Source: Bacteroides intestinalis (GTDB lineage Bacteria; Bacteroidota; Bacteroidia; Bacteroidales; Bacteroidaceae). Taken from it: a stretch of DNA of 64,000 nt. The notes under the pieces are model-generated. The model was not told the DNA's origin. It saw only the letters and a program-made list of their open reading frames with translations, and did not search any database. The translations under genes and the position numbers were made by a program. The stretch is from positions 186,001 through 250,000 of the forward strand of contig NZ_CABJDN010000001.1 in assembly GCF_902364365.1 (NCBI RefSeq), given 5' to 3'. This document shows, one piece after another, positions 52,429 to 62,238 of this stretch (position 1 is its first letter; every line of letters begins with the position of its first letter).

Positions 52429-53622
52429 ATGAAAAGATTAACGACTTTGTTAACTGCCTTTTTGTTGTGCACCATTACTTTTGCACAGCAAGCTCTCTGG
52501 GGGAATATTCCGGTTGTTTCTCCCGAAATTCATGATAATAATACCGTTACTTTCCGCCTGCAAGCACCCAAAGCGGTGAAAGTACAAGTTACAGGCGATT
52601 TCCTTCCCAAGCAAAAGATAAAAACGGCGAATGGGGAGTTTGAAATCCCTGGGATTGCCGAACTTACGGAGGGGAAAACAGGAGTATGGGAATATACAAC
52701 TCCCGAGCCTTTGCAGCCGGAGCTTTATAGTTACTCTTTCATAGTAGATGGTTTGCGGATGAATGATCCTGCTAATATCTATCTGATTCGTGATGTATCT
52801 ACCCTGACCAATGTATTTATCATTGGCGGTGATCGCGCTGATCTTTATAAAGTGAACCCGATACCCCACGGAACCGTATCCCGGACATGGTACAATAGTC
52901 CGACGCTTGGCATGGAACGCCGTATGACGGTTTATACTCCTGCCGGTTATGAAACCAGCGGAAAACGTTATCCGGTGCTCTACCTCCTTCATGGAATGGG
53001 TGGTGACGAAGAAGCATGGATTTCACTTGGCCGCACTGCGCAGATTCTGGATAATCTGATTGCACAAGGCAAGGCAAAACCTATGATTGTAGTTATGCCG
53101 AATGGTAATGCTTCACAGGAAGCTGCTCCGGGTGAGACTTCACGTGGATTGCTGCCTCCCACTACGCAGTTGCCCAAAACCATGGAGGGCTCTTACGAAC
53201 AGGCGTTTCCCGACATCGTGAAGTTTGTAGATAAAAACTATCGTACGATTAAGAGTAAGTCCGGTCGTGCCATTGCCGGCTTGTCTATGGGTGGTTTCCA
53301 CTCTATGCACATTTCCAAGCAATACCCCGATATGTTCAACTATGTCGGTCTGTTTTCTGCTGCCATTATGCCTAATAAGGATGTATCTTCACCGATTTAT
53401 GAAGATATTGAAGGTAAATTGAAGGTGCAGTTTGCTAAGAATCCCGCCCTTTACTGGATTGCCATCGGTAAGACGGATTTCCTTTATAAAGCCAATGTGG
53501 ATTACCGTAAACTGCTGGATGAAAAAGGATATAAATATACTTATTATGAGACGGACGAAGGACATATCTGGAAGAACTGGCGTATTTATCTGACGGAATT
53601 TGTCCCGATGTTATTTAAATAA
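52429..53622 (+). CDS. Secreted CE1-type esterase with N-terminal CBM48-like domain
   Basis: A 397-residue protein: signal peptide ending TFAQ, an Ig-like/CBM48-like domain at about 30-125 (NTVTFRLQAPKAVKVQVTGD), then an esterase-D/feruloyl-esterase-type hydrolase. RMTVYTPAGYE, YPVLYLLHGMGGDEEAW and Ser286 in GLSMGGFHSM are clear; the His is in EGHIWKNW near the end. This architecture is common among Bacteroides acetyl and feruloyl esterases of xylan loci. It lies 30 bases after the first esterase and 12 before the GH3 gene. Confidence 0.88.
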   Translation: MKRLTTLLTAFLLCTITFAQQALWGNIPVVSPEIHDNNTVTFRLQAPKAVKVQVTGDFLPKQKIKTANGEFEIPGIAELTEGKTGVWEYTTPEPLQPELYSYSFIVDGLRMNDPANIYLIRDVSTLTNVFIIGGDRADLYKVNPIPHGTVSRTWYNSPTLGMERRMTVYTPAGYETSGKRYPVLYLLHGMGGDEEAWISLGRTAQILDNLIAQGKAKPMIVVMPNGNASQEAAPGETSRGLLPPTTQLPKTMEGSYEQAFPDIVKFVDKNYRTIKSKSGRAIAGLSMGGFHSMHISKQYPDMFNYVGLFSAAIMPNKDVSSPIYEDIEGKLKVQFAKNPALYWIAIGKTDFLYKANVDYRKLLDEKGYKYTYYETDEGHIWKNWRIYLTEFVPMLFK

Positions 53623-53634
53623 AAAAACAAAACC

Positions 53635-55968
53635 ATGAGTAGAAAATTGATCTTATCTGTAGCCCTTTCAGGGCTAGTGTCAACTGCTATGGCGCAAACC
53701 ACAGTAGCGCCCGCTATCCCAAGAGACGAGAATATTGAGAAAAAGGTGGAGACACTGCTCAAGAAGATGACCCTCGAAGAGAAAATTGGTCAAATGACGG
53801 AACTTACCATTGACGTCATTACCAAACGTGATAACCCGACTAAAGAGTTCCAGATAGATGATGCATTGCTGGATACTGTTATCGGTAAGTATAAAGTAGG
53901 CTCTATCCTGAATGTTCCCCAAGGCATTGCCCAATCCAAAGAGAAATGGGAGGAAATTATTAAGAAGATACAGGATAAATCCATGAAAACCATGGGTATT
54001 CCTTGTATTTATGGAGTAGACCAGATACATGGAACCACCTATACGTTGGGAGGTACTTTCTTCCCCCAAGGCATCAATATGGCGGCTACTTTCAACCGGG
54101 AACTGGTTCGTGAAGGGGCCCGCATTTCCGCTTACGAAACTAAAGCCGGAAGTATTCCCTGGACATATGCTCCCGTGCTCGATCTGGCTCGCGATGCCCG
54201 CTGGCCCCGTCATTGGGAAAATTATGGCGAGGATTGCTATGTGAATGCAGAGATGGGACGCGAAGCTGTCCTCGGTTTTCAGGGCAGTGATCCTAATAAT
54301 ATAGGAAAGCAACAGGTAGCAGCTTGTATCAAGCATTATATGGGATACGGTGTTCCGGTATCGGGCAAAGATCGTACACCTTCGTCTATTACTGTGCAGG
54401 ACATGCGCGAGAAGCATTTTGCTCCGTTCCTCGAAGGTATCAAGGCGGGTGCTTTGTCTGTCATGGTGAACTCTGCCATGAATAATGGACTTCCTTTCCA
54501 TGCCAACTATGAGCTGTTGACGCAGTGGCTGAAAGAAGACCTGAACTGGGATGGTATGATTGTGACTGACTGGGCGGATATCAACAACCTCTATACCCGC
54601 GATAAGATTGTCGGAAGCAAGAAAGAAGCTATTAAAGTGGCTATTAATGCCGGTATAGATATGTCTATGGTTCCTTATGAATGGAGTTTCTGTATCTATC
54701 TGAAAGAACTGGTGGAAGAAGGTGAAGTTCCTATGAGCCGTATTGATGATGCTGTGCGCCGCGTGCTGCGTATGAAATATCGTTTGGGCTTGTTCGATAC
54801 GCCTGCTTACAGGCATCAGGACTTTCCGTTGTTCGGTGGCAAGGAACATGCAACTGCTGCTTTGCGGGCTGCAGAAGAGTCTGTGGTATTGTTGAAAAAT
54901 ACAGAAGGCATCTTACCTTTGGTTTCCGGTAAGAAAATACTGTTGACAGGACCTAATGCGAACTCTATGCGTACGCTCAATGGTGGCTGGTCTTACACCT
55001 GGCAAGGTGATAGAGCTGACGAATGTGCTACTGATTACAATACTATTCTTGAATCGTTTACTAACAAGTTCGGTGCTTCCAATATCATCTACGAACCGGG
55101 TGTTACTTACAAACAAGGCGGTGCCTGGTGGGAAGAAAACGCTCCTGAGATAGATAAGGCTGTGACTGCTGCGACTAATGCTGATTATATCGTTGCCTGT
55201 ATCGGTGAGAACTCCTATTGTGAAACTCCGGGTAACCTGTCGAATCTTTTCCTTTCCAAGAACCAGCTTGACTTGGTGAAAGCGTTAGCTACCACTGGAA
55301 AGCCGATTATCCTTGTTCTGAATGAAGGCCGTCCACGTATTATCAACGAAATAGAGCCATTGGCAAAAGCTGTAATCAACGCTATGCTTCCGGGTAACTA
55401 TGGTGGTGACGCTTTGGCAAACCTTGTGGCGGGTGATGCTAATTTCAGTGCTAAGATGCCTTATACCTATCCGAGAGAGATCAACTCATTATTCACTTAC
55501 GATTATAAACCGTGTGAGGATCTTGAAAAGATGCAGGGGGCTTATGATTATGATGCCGTGATGTCTGTGCAGTGGGCTTTCGGTTATGGTTTGAGTTATA
55601 CCACCTATGCTTATAGTAACCTCAAAGTAGATAAGCCTTACTTTACAGCTGATGATATACTTACTTTTACGGTTGATGTAAAGAATACAGGTAACCGTAT
55701 TGGTAAAGAGAGTGTCCTGCTATTCAGCAGTGACCTGATAGCTTCGTTGACTCCCGATGTTCGCCGTCTGCGTGCTTTTGAGAAAGTGGAATTGAGGCCG
55801 GGTGAAGTTAAGACCGTAACGCTGAAAGTTAAAGGTTCCGATCTCGCCTTCGTAGGTTATGACGGTAAATGGATTTTGGAAAAAGGTGATTTTTGCATCC
55901 AGACGGGTAATCAAACTTTGAATATTACTTGTACGGATACCAGGAAATGGGATACGCCGAATAAATAA
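53635..55968 (+). CDS. GH3 beta-glycosidase
   Basis: A 777-residue secreted family 3 enzyme (signal peptide ending AMAQ). The N-terminal barrel has [14 protein letters not shown] [23 protein letters not shown] and the nucleophile Asp312 in IVTDWADI; the second domain ([34 protein letters not shown]) supplies the acid/base; a fibronectin-type domain ([13 protein letters not shown]) closes it. Typical activities are beta-glucosidase or beta-xylosidase; the two esterases upstream fit a plant-cell-wall oligosaccharide. Followed by a terminator at 56011. Confidence 0.92.
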   Translation: MSRKLILSVALSGLVSTAMAQTTVAPAIPRDENIEKKVETLLKKMTLEEKIGQMTELTIDVITKRDNPTKEFQIDDALLDTVIGKYKVGSILNVPQGIAQSKEKWEEIIKKIQDKSMKTMGIPCIYGVDQIHGTTYTLGGTFFPQGINMAATFNRELVREGARISAYETKAGSIPWTYAPVLDLARDARWPRHWENYGEDCYVNAEMGREAVLGFQGSDPNNIGKQQVAACIKHYMGYGVPVSGKDRTPSSITVQDMREKHFAPFLEGIKAGALSVMVNSAMNNGLPFHANYELLTQWLKEDLNWDGMIVTDWADINNLYTRDKIVGSKKEAIKVAINAGIDMSMVPYEWSFCIYLKELVEEGEVPMSRIDDAVRRVLRMKYRLGLFDTPAYRHQDFPLFGGKEHATAALRAAEESVVLLKNTEGILPLVSGKKILLTGPNANSMRTLNGGWSYTWQGDRADECATDYNTILESFTNKFGASNIIYEPGVTYKQGGAWWEENAPEIDKAVTAATNADYIVACIGENSYCETPGNLSNLFLSKNQLDLVKALATTGKPIILVLNEGRPRIINEIEPLAKAVINAMLPGNYGGDALANLVAGDANFSAKMPYTYPREINSLFTYDYKPCEDLEKMQGAYDYDAVMSVQWAFGYGLSYTTYAYSNLKVDKPYFTADDILTFTVDVKNTGNRIGKESVLLFSSDLIASLTPDVRRLRAFEKVELRPGEVKTVTLKVKGSDLAFVGYDGKWILEKGDFCIQTGNQTLNITCTDTRKWDTPNK

Positions 55969-56010
55969 AAATATATAAAAGTTCAGGTACGTTTTACCTT
56001 CTATGGATAG

Positions 56011-56048
56011 AGCCAATAGTTCCCTTATTTCGAACTATTGGCTTTTCT
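56011..56048 (+). terminator. Terminator of the esterase-GH3 operon
   Basis: AGCCAATAGTTC (56011-56022) and GAACTATTGGCT (56032-56043) form a perfect 12-bp stem with a 9-base loop, followed by a T-rich tail. Confidence 0.85.
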
Positions 56049-56197
56049 TGTATGCAAAAAGATAGTAAAATGCCCGTATCACTTACGCTCCGTTTTTCTA
56101 AAAGAGCGGAAATAGTATCTTGCTCTGTCTTTTAAAAGAATATAAATACGGAATATTGAATAATATACATTTGTTATACAGACTTTATACAAGATAA

Positions 56198-56329
56198 CTA
56201 TGCATCTTATACCTCAAAACTATATATCTAATGCTTGCTATCTATATATCTGACGCTTAAGATCTATATATCTAATACTTGTAATCTGTATATGGAACGC
56301 TTGTGATCCATATACAGATTGTAAACCAA
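56198..56329. repeat. A/T-rich 22-bp tandem units with an inverted last unit
   Basis: Clear units start at 56220, 56242, 56264 and 56286 (CTATATATCTAATGCTTG and variants); a degenerate copy at 56198 is in phase, and a weaker one may precede it at 56176. The unit at 56308 is inverted: CTGTATATGGA (56286-56296) pairs with TCCATATACAG (56307-56317) as a perfect 11-bp stem. All steps are 22 bases. Confidence 0.85.
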
Positions 56330-56591
56330 TAATTTATGGTTGCCGAACTGCATCTGTTTTATTTTTCAGCATTGTCCGTATTTATGTATCCCTCTGTCAG
56401 CCTGCCGGATACACTTTTTTACTTGCGTATTTTCGTCCGAATCGCCGGAAGGATGGATATACGGCATTCTCCTTATGCATAAAATACAAAATGTCAGAAT
56501 CCGCCTTGCCGTTTCGAAGCGGTTTTACAGAAGTCATTTGCATTACTTTCTTCTTTCAGGAGCGTTAAAACATTCTTTTTTTCTCTAATAT

Positions 56592-56622
56592 TTTGTAGTC
56601 GAATAGATTATTTATATCTTTG
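56592..56622 (+). promoter_or_regulatory. Full promoter of the rimP-nusA-infB operon
   Basis: TTTG at 56592-56595 and TATCTTTG at 56615-56622, spaced by 19 bases, match both Bacteroides elements. The predicted start near 56629 gives a leader of about 60 bases holding the hairpin at 56646-56669. Confidence 0.75.
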
Positions 56623-56645
56623 CAACCGCAATGGATGAAAGGTGG

Positions 56646-56669
56646 AGGGGCAATTAAGCTCCTTTTTTT
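56646..56669 (+). promoter_or_regulatory. Attenuator-like terminator in the rimP leader
   Basis: AGGGGC (56646-56651) pairs with GCTCCT (56658-56663), one G-U pair, around the loop AATTAA, followed by seven T (56663-56669). It sits between the promoter and the rimP ATG at 56689, so it could stop transcription before the operon unless read through. NusA, encoded in the operon, acts on such hairpins. Confidence 0.6.
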
Positions 56670-56688
56670 GTTCTTATATAGTTAATCA

Positions 56689-57156
56689 ATGATAGAAAAG
56701 AAAACTGTTTGTCAAATTGTTGACGAGTGGCTGGAGGGAAAAGAGTACTTTCTGGTGGAAGTAACTATCAGCCCGGACGACAAGATTGTGGTGGAAATTG
56801 ACCACAAAGAAGGGGTTTGGATTGAAGATTGTGTAGAGCTGAGCCGATACATCGAATCCAAGTTGAACCGTGAGGATGAAGATTATGAGTTGGAGGTAGG
56901 TTCTGCCGGTATCGGACAGCCATTTAAAGTGTTGCAACAGTACATCAACCACATCGGAAAGGAAGTGGAAGTACTGAGAAAAGACGGACGTAAGCTGTGC
57001 GGCGTACTGAAAACAGCCGATGAACAGCATTTCACGGTAACCGTAGAAAAGAAGGTAAAGCCCGAAGGCGCTAAACGCCCCACATTGGTGGAAGAGGACG
57101 AAACCCTTGCGTATGATGAAATAAAATATACTAAATACTTAATCAGTTTTAAATAA
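56689..57156 (+). CDS. rimP: Ribosome maturation factor RimP
   Basis: A 155-residue protein needed for late 30S subunit assembly. The N-terminal alpha/beta domain includes VEIDHKEGVWIEDCVELSR and the junction YELEVGSAGIGQPFK is the RimP signature (usual form SPGLDRPL); the C-terminal barrel-like domain follows (VEVLRKDGRKLCGVL). First gene of rimP-nusA-infB, 4 bases before nusA. Confidence 0.93.
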   Translation: MIEKKTVCQIVDEWLEGKEYFLVEVTISPDDKIVVEIDHKEGVWIEDCVELSRYIESKLNREDEDYELEVGSAGIGQPFKVLQQYINHIGKEVEVLRKDGRKLCGVLKTADEQHFTVTVEKKVKPEGAKRPTLVEEDETLAYDEIKYTKYLISFK

Positions 57157-57160
57157 GACT

Positions 57161-58471
57161 ATGGCCAAAAAAGTAGAAACTGTCAGTTTGATAGATACAT
57201 TTTCGGAATTTAAGGAACTGAAAAATATCGATAGAACCACGATGGTGAGCGTGCTCGAAGAGTCGTTCCGTAGTGTGATTGCGAAGATGTTCGGCACCGA
57301 TGAGAATTACGACGTTATCGTGAACCCGGACAAGGGGGACTTCGAAATATGGCGTAACCGTGAAGTGGTGGCGGATGAAGACTTGGAAAATCCGAACTTG
57401 CAGATTGCATTATCGGAAGCACAGAAGATTGATGCTTCTTATGAAGTAGGCGAGGAAGTGACGGATGAGGTAATCTTTGCAAACTTTGGACGCCGTGCTA
57501 TCCTGAACCTTCGTCAGACATTGGCTTCTAAGATTCTGGAACTGGAAAAAGACAGTATCTATAATAAATATATTGATAAGGTGGGCAACATCATTAATGC
57601 AGAAGTATACCAGATATGGAAGAAAGAAATGCTGCTGCTGGATGATGAAGGTAACGAGTTGTTGCTGCCTAAGACGGAACAGATTCCGAGCGATTTCTAT
57701 CGCAAGGGAGAAACGGCACGTGCCGTTGTAGCCCGTGTGGACAACAAGAATAACAACCCGAAGATCATTCTTTCGCGTACGTCGCCGGTATTCCTGCAAC
57801 GTCTGTTCGAAATGGAAGTGCCCGAAATCAATGATGGACTGATCACCATCAAGAAGATTGCCCGTATCCCTGGTGAGCGCGCCAAGATTGCCGTTGAGTC
57901 ATACGATGACCGTATTGACCCGGTAGGTGCCTGTGTAGGTGTGAAGGGTAGCCGTATTCATGGTATCGTTCGTGAGTTACGCAACGAGAATATTGATGTA
58001 ATCAATTACACGTCCAATATTCAGTTGTTTATTCAGCGTGCTCTCAGTCCTGCGAAGATTTCTTCTATTCGTTTGAACGAAGAAGAACGTAAGGCGGAAG
58101 TCTTCCTGAGACCGGAAGAAGTATCGCTGGCTATTGGTAAAGGCGGTTTGAATATCAAACTTGCCAGTATGTTGACTGAGTACACTATTGACGTATTCCG
58201 TGAGTTGGATCAGGCTGTTGAAGACGAAGACATCTACTTGGATGAGTTTAGGGATGAAATTGACGGTTGGGTGATTGATGCCATCAAAGCGATTGGTATT
58301 GATACTGCAAAAGCCGTGCTGAACGCTCCGCGTGAGATGTTGATTGAGAAGACCGACCTGGAAGAAGAAACAGTGGACGAAGTATTGCACATTTTAAGTT
58401 CGGAGTTTGAGGAAAGCGAAGGCGAGCCTGAATTTGAGGCTGAAGCTGAGCCTGAGTCTGAGACAGAATAA
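57161..58471 (+). CDS. nusA: Transcription factor NusA
   Basis: A 436-residue transcription pausing/termination/antitermination factor. Domains in order: N-terminal RNA-polymerase-binding domain (about 1-125), S1 (about 130-200), and two KH domains (GACVGVKGSRIHGIVRELR and EVSLAIGKGGLNIKLAS). A short acidic C-terminal tail (EFEESEGEPEFEAEAEPESE) replaces the paired acidic repeats of E. coli NusA, which makes it shorter, as in many non-proteobacterial forms. It may regulate its own operon through the leader hairpin. Confidence 0.95.
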   Translation: MAKKVETVSLIDTFSEFKELKNIDRTTMVSVLEESFRSVIAKMFGTDENYDVIVNPDKGDFEIWRNREVVADEDLENPNLQIALSEAQKIDASYEVGEEVTDEVIFANFGRRAILNLRQTLASKILELEKDSIYNKYIDKVGNIINAEVYQIWKKEMLLLDDEGNELLLPKTEQIPSDFYRKGETARAVVARVDNKNNNPKIILSRTSPVFLQRLFEMEVPEINDGLITIKKIARIPGERAKIAVESYDDRIDPVGACVGVKGSRIHGIVRELRNENIDVINYTSNIQLFIQRALSPAKISSIRLNEEERKAEVFLRPEEVSLAIGKGGLNIKLASMLTEYTIDVFRELDQAVEDEDIYLDEFRDEIDGWVIDAIKAIGIDTAKAVLNAPREMLIEKTDLEEETVDEVLHILSSEFEESEGEPEFEAEAEPESETE

Positions 58472-58538
58472 GTGTCTGTTGACATTCGTTTCTGTTTGCA
58501 CTAACTTCTTTCTCCACATTATTCATTAATTTTTTAGT

Positions 58539-61500
58539 ATGACGATTAGGTTAAATAAAGTAACAAGAGATTTGAATGTAGGAATTTCGACGGTAGTTGA
58601 GTTCTTGCAGAAGAAAGGCTTTGCCGTTGAGGCAAACCCCAACACAAAGATTAACGAGGAGCAATACGCCTTGCTCGTGAAAGAGTTCAGTACAGATAAG
58701 AATCTTAGACTTGAATCGGAACGTTTTATTCAGGAACGACAGAATAAAGACCGTAACAAAGCATCGGTATCCATCGATGGCTACGAAACTGAAACTACGG
58801 AGAAACCGAAAGTAGAAGAAATTAAAACTGTTGTCCCCGAAGATGCACGTCCGAAGTTTAAACCTGTCGGAAAAATAGACTTGGATAAGTTGAACCGGAA
58901 ACCGGTAGTAGAGAAAGTGGAAGAAAAGAAAGTAGAAGAACCAGTATCTGTGGTAAAGGAAGAACCGAAACCGCAGCCTAAGCCGGAAGTCAAACCGGAA
59001 CCGAAGCCCGAACCCAAACCAGAGCCCAGGCCTGAACCCAAACCGGAACCGAAACCGGAACTCAAGCCCGAACCGGCTCCTGTGGTGAAGGAAACACCGA
59101 AACCGGAAGTTGTAGAAAAACCAGCTCCCGCTCCAGTAGTGGCAAAAGAAGAAGTGAAAAAGGAAACGCCTGCTCCCGTAGCACCTGCTAAGGAAGAAGT
59201 GAAACCTGCAGTTGCAGAAGAAACACCAGCAAAGGAGGAAGATGAAATCTTCACGATCCATAAGCCGGAGTTTGTTTCCAAAATCAATATCATCGGTCAG
59301 ATTGACTTGGCTACGCTGAACCAGTCTACACGCCCCAAGAAGAAGACCAAAGAGGAGAAACGGAAGGAGCGCGAAGAGAAGGAGAAAATCCGTCAGGATC
59401 AGAAGAAGCAGATGAAAGAGGCGATTATCAAAGAAATTCGCCGCGAAGACAATAAAGCGAAGGATGGTAAGGAAAAAGAAGCCGATGCCAATGCCAACAA
59501 GAAGAAACGTCTTCGTATTAATAATAATAAGGAGAAGGTTGACATCAACAATGCATCCAACTTCCAGCGTGGAAATGACAATCGTGGTGGTGGAGGCAAA
59601 GGCCCTCATGCCGGCGGTGGTCAGCAAGGTGGCGGTGGTGGTAACAATCACCAGGGTGGCAACAAGAACAACAACCGTAACAACAATAACAAGGATCGCT
59701 TCAAGAAACCGATCATCAAGCAGGAGGTTAGCGAGGAAGATGTAGCCAAGCAGGTAAAAGAAACGTTGGCACGCCTCACCTCCAAAGGTAAGAGCAAGAC
59801 TTCAAAATACCGTAAGGACAAGCGCGATATGGCAAACAGCCGTATGCAGGAGCAGGAAGACCGCGAAATGGCGGACAGCAAAGTACTGAAGATAACGGAA
59901 TTCGTAACCGCCAACGAACTGGCAAGCATGATGGACGTTTCCGTAACGCAGGTCATCGCTACTTGTATGAGTATCGGTATCATGGTGTCTATCAACCAGC
60001 GTCTGGATGCTGAAACCATCAATCTGGTGGCGGAAGAGTTCGGTTACAAGACTGAATACGTCAGTGCGGAAGTGGCGCAGGCTATTGTAGAGGAAGAAGA
60101 TTCTGAAGAGGATCTGGAACCGCGCGCACCGATTGTCACCGTCATGGGTCACGTAGACCACGGTAAGACGTCATTGCTCGACTATATCCGTAAGGCGAAC
60201 GTTATTGCCGGTGAAGCCGGTGGTATCACGCAGCACATCGGCGCTTACAACGTGAAACTGGAAGACGGACGTGAGATTACGTTCCTCGATACTCCGGGTC
60301 ACGAGGCATTTACCGCTATGCGTGCCCGTGGTGCGAAGGTGACGGACGTGGTTATCATTATTGTCGCTGCCGATGATAATGTGATGCCGCAGACGAAGGA
60401 AGCCATCAACCATGCTATGGCTGCCGGTGTACCTATCGTATTTGCCATTAATAAGATTGATAAGCCGACTGCCAACGCTGACAAGATTAAGGAAGAACTG
60501 GCAGCTATGAATTACCTCGTTGAAGAATGGGGCGGTAAATATCAGTCACAAGATATTTCAGCAAAGAAAGGCTTAGGTGTGAACGATTTGCTGGAGAAGG
60601 TATTGCTGGAAGCAGAAATGCTTGATTTGAAAGCAAACCCGAACCGCAAGGCTACAGGTTCCATCATTGAGTCTTCATTGGATAAAGGACGTGGTTATGT
60701 AGCTACCATGCTGGTATCGAACGGTACATTGCACGTTGGTGACATCGTATTGGCGGGTACAGCGTATGGTAAGGTAAAAGCTATGTTCAACGAGCGTAAC
60801 CAGCGCCTGAAAGAGGCCGGACCGTCTGAACCGGTATTGATTCTGGGATTGAACGGTGCACCTGCCGCGGGTGACACGTTCCACGTAATCGATACGGAAC
60901 AGGAAGCACGTGAAATCGCTAACAAGCGCGAACAGTTGCAACGTGAACAGGGGCTGCGTACTCAGAAGATGCTTACTTTGGATGAAGTTGGCCGCCGTCT
61001 GGCACTGGGTGACTTCCACGAACTGAATATTATCGTTAAGGGTGACGTGGACGGTTCTGTTGAGGCGTTGAGCGACTCACTGATCAAGTTGTCTACCGAA
61101 CAGGTACAGGTGAATGTAATCCACAAAGGCGTTGGAGCTATCTCCGAGTCCGATGTTTCACTGGCTGCCGCTTCGGATGCCATCATCATCGGCTTCCAGG
61201 TGCGTCCGTCGAATGCCGCTGCAAAGATGGCGGAGAACGAAGGGGTGGATATCCGCAAGTATTCCGTGATCTACGACGCTATCGAAGAGGTGAAGGCCGC
61301 TATGGAAGGCATGTTGGCACCGCAGGTGAAGGAGCAGGTAACTGCAACCATCGAGGTACGCGAGGTGTTCAATATCACCAAGGTAGGTCTCGTAGCCGGT
61401 GCGTTAGTCAAGACCGGAAAGGTGAAACGCAGCGACAAGGCTCGTTTGATCCGCGACGGTATCGTAATCTTTACCGGTTCTATCAATGCTTTGAAACGTT

Positions 61501-61628
61501 TCAAGGACGATGTGAAGGAAGTCGGTACCAACTTCGAGTGCGGTATCAGCCTGACGAACTGCAACGATATCAAGGTAGGCGATATAATCGAATCTTACGA
61601 AGAAATAGAAGTAAAACAGACTCTGTAA
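58539..61628 (+). CDS. infB: Translation initiation factor IF-2
   Basis: A 1029-residue GTPase that places initiator tRNA on the ribosome. N-terminal IF2_N domain ([20 protein letters not shown]), then about 350 residues of low-complexity linker: a Lys-Pro-Glu-Pro repeat (about 145-185), a Lys/Glu-rich helix, and a Gly/Asn-rich stretch (about 345-385). The core begins near 440; G1 is GHVDHGKTS (about 537), G3 DTPGHEA, G4 NKID. Domains II-IV are complete (ending [17 protein letters not shown]). Third gene of the rimP operon, 67 bases after nusA. Confidence 0.97.
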   Translation: MTIRLNKVTRDLNVGISTVVEFLQKKGFAVEANPNTKINEEQYALLVKEFSTDKNLRLESERFIQERQNKDRNKASVSIDGYETETTEKPKVEEIKTVVPEDARPKFKPVGKIDLDKLNRKPVVEKVEEKKVEEPVSVVKEEPKPQPKPEVKPEPKPEPKPEPRPEPKPEPKPELKPEPAPVVKETPKPEVVEKPAPAPVVAKEEVKKETPAPVAPAKEEVKPAVAEETPAKEEDEIFTIHKPEFVSKINIIGQIDLATLNQSTRPKKKTKEEKRKEREEKEKIRQDQKKQMKEAIIKEIRREDNKAKDGKEKEADANANKKKRLRINNNKEKVDINNASNFQRGNDNRGGGGKGPHAGGGQQGGGGGNNHQGGNKNNNRNNNNKDRFKKPIIKQEVSEEDVAKQVKETLARLTSKGKSKTSKYRKDKRDMANSRMQEQEDREMADSKVLKITEFVTANELASMMDVSVTQVIATCMSIGIMVSINQRLDAETINLVAEEFGYKTEYVSAEVAQAIVEEEDSEEDLEPRAPIVTVMGHVDHGKTSLLDYIRKANVIAGEAGGITQHIGAYNVKLEDGREITFLDTPGHEAFTAMRARGAKVTDVVIIIVAADDNVMPQTKEAINHAMAAGVPIVFAINKIDKPTANADKIKEELAAMNYLVEEWGGKYQSQDISAKKGLGVNDLLEKVLLEAEMLDLKANPNRKATGSIIESSLDKGRGYVATMLVSNGTLHVGDIVLAGTAYGKVKAMFNERNQRLKEAGPSEPVLILGLNGAPAAGDTFHVIDTEQEAREIANKREQLQREQGLRTQKMLTLDEVGRRLALGDFHELNIIVKGDVDGSVEALSDSLIKLSTEQVQVNVIHKGVGAISESDVSLAAASDAIIIGFQVRPSNAAAKMAENEGVDIRKYSVIYDAIEEVKAAMEGMLAPQVKEQVTATIEVREVFNITKVGLVAGALVKTGKVKRSDKARLIRDGIVIFTGSINALKRFKDDVKEVGTNFECGISLTNCNDIKVGDIIESYEEIEVKQTL

Positions 61629-61634
61629 TTAAAT

Positions 61635-61723
61635 AAATTGAGAGCTGAGAATTGAGAGTTGAGAGTTATTTGCAGCATAATCGCGCAGCCAACTCTCAAC
61701 TCTCAATTCTCAGCTCTCAATTT
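61635..61723. repeat. Perfect 33-bp inverted repeat between infB and the CvpA-family gene
   Basis: Arm 61635-61667 and arm 61691-61723 are exact reverse complements over 33 bases, with a 23-base loop. The arms consist of 7-base units (TTGAGAG, CTGAGAA, TTGAGAG, TTGAGAG). A T-run follows the right arm, so it could also end transcription after infB. Confidence 0.92.
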
Positions 61724-61731
61724 TTTCAACT

Positions 61732-62238
61732 ATGACAATAATAGATATCATCCTGTTGGTGGTGATTGGCGCAGGAGCGGTCATCGGTTTTATAAAAGGC
61801 TTCATCAAGCAACTGGCATCTATCCTCGGATTGATTGTCGGATTGCTGGCTGCAAAAGCACTGTATGTGTCGGTAGCGGAGAGAGTCTTTTCTAAGATAA
61901 CGGACTCCATGACGTTTGCCCAGATATTGGCGTTTGTTGTTATTTGGGTAGTGGTGCCATTGTTGTTCCTGCTGGTGGCGGCTTTGCTGACGAAGGCGAT
62001 GGAAGCAGTCTCGCTCGGTTGGCTGAATCGATGGCTGGGTGCCGGACTGGGCGCATTGAAGTTTCTGCTGCTGGTGAGTCTGCTTATCTGTGTTGTCGAG
62101 TTTATCGACTCGGATAATACGATGATTGATAGAACAATGAAGGAGGAATCCGTGTTATATTATCCTATAGAGTCGTTTGCGGGAATGTTTTTCCCGGCTG
62201 CAAAAGAAGTTACAGAACAATATATACTTAATACATAA
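61732..62238 (+). CDS. CvpA family membrane protein
   Basis: A 168-residue inner-membrane protein with four predicted helices (about 3-20, 25-45, 60-85, 100-120). [20 protein letters not shown] at the start is the CvpA hallmark; the family is linked to colicin V production in E. coli and to envelope stress more broadly. Its last base is the first base of sufB, so the two are translationally coupled. Biochemical role unknown. Confidence 0.88.
   Translation: MTIIDIILLVVIGAGAVIGFIKGFIKQLASILGLIVGLLAAKALYVSVAERVFSKITDSMTFAQILAFVVIWVVVPLLFLLVAALLTKAMEAVSLGWLNRWLGAGLGALKFLLLVSLLICVVEFIDSDNTMIDRTMKEESVLYYPIESFAGMFFPAAKEVTEQYILNT

Larger units (their letters stand above)
55969..56688. other. Gene-free spacer of 720 bases
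   Basis: No open frame here is convincing; one at 56340-56588 starts with TTG and lacks recognisable protein features. The spacer contains a terminator (56011-56048), an A/T-rich 22-bp repeat array (56198-56329), the rimP promoter (56592-56622) and an attenuator-like hairpin (56646-56669). The stretch 56340-56580 has no feature I can name. Confidence 0.6.

Noticed and set aside
56340..56588. 82-codon + strand open frame in the spacer before rimP
   Set aside because: Starts with TTG, has no recognisable domain, no clear ribosome site and Cys/Phe/Ser-rich composition typical of noncoding DNA.
58551..59651. 366-codon minus-strand open frame opposite infB
   Set aside because: Shadow of the low-complexity, codon-biased infB linker; its product is a Phe/Arg/Leu-rich string without family features.
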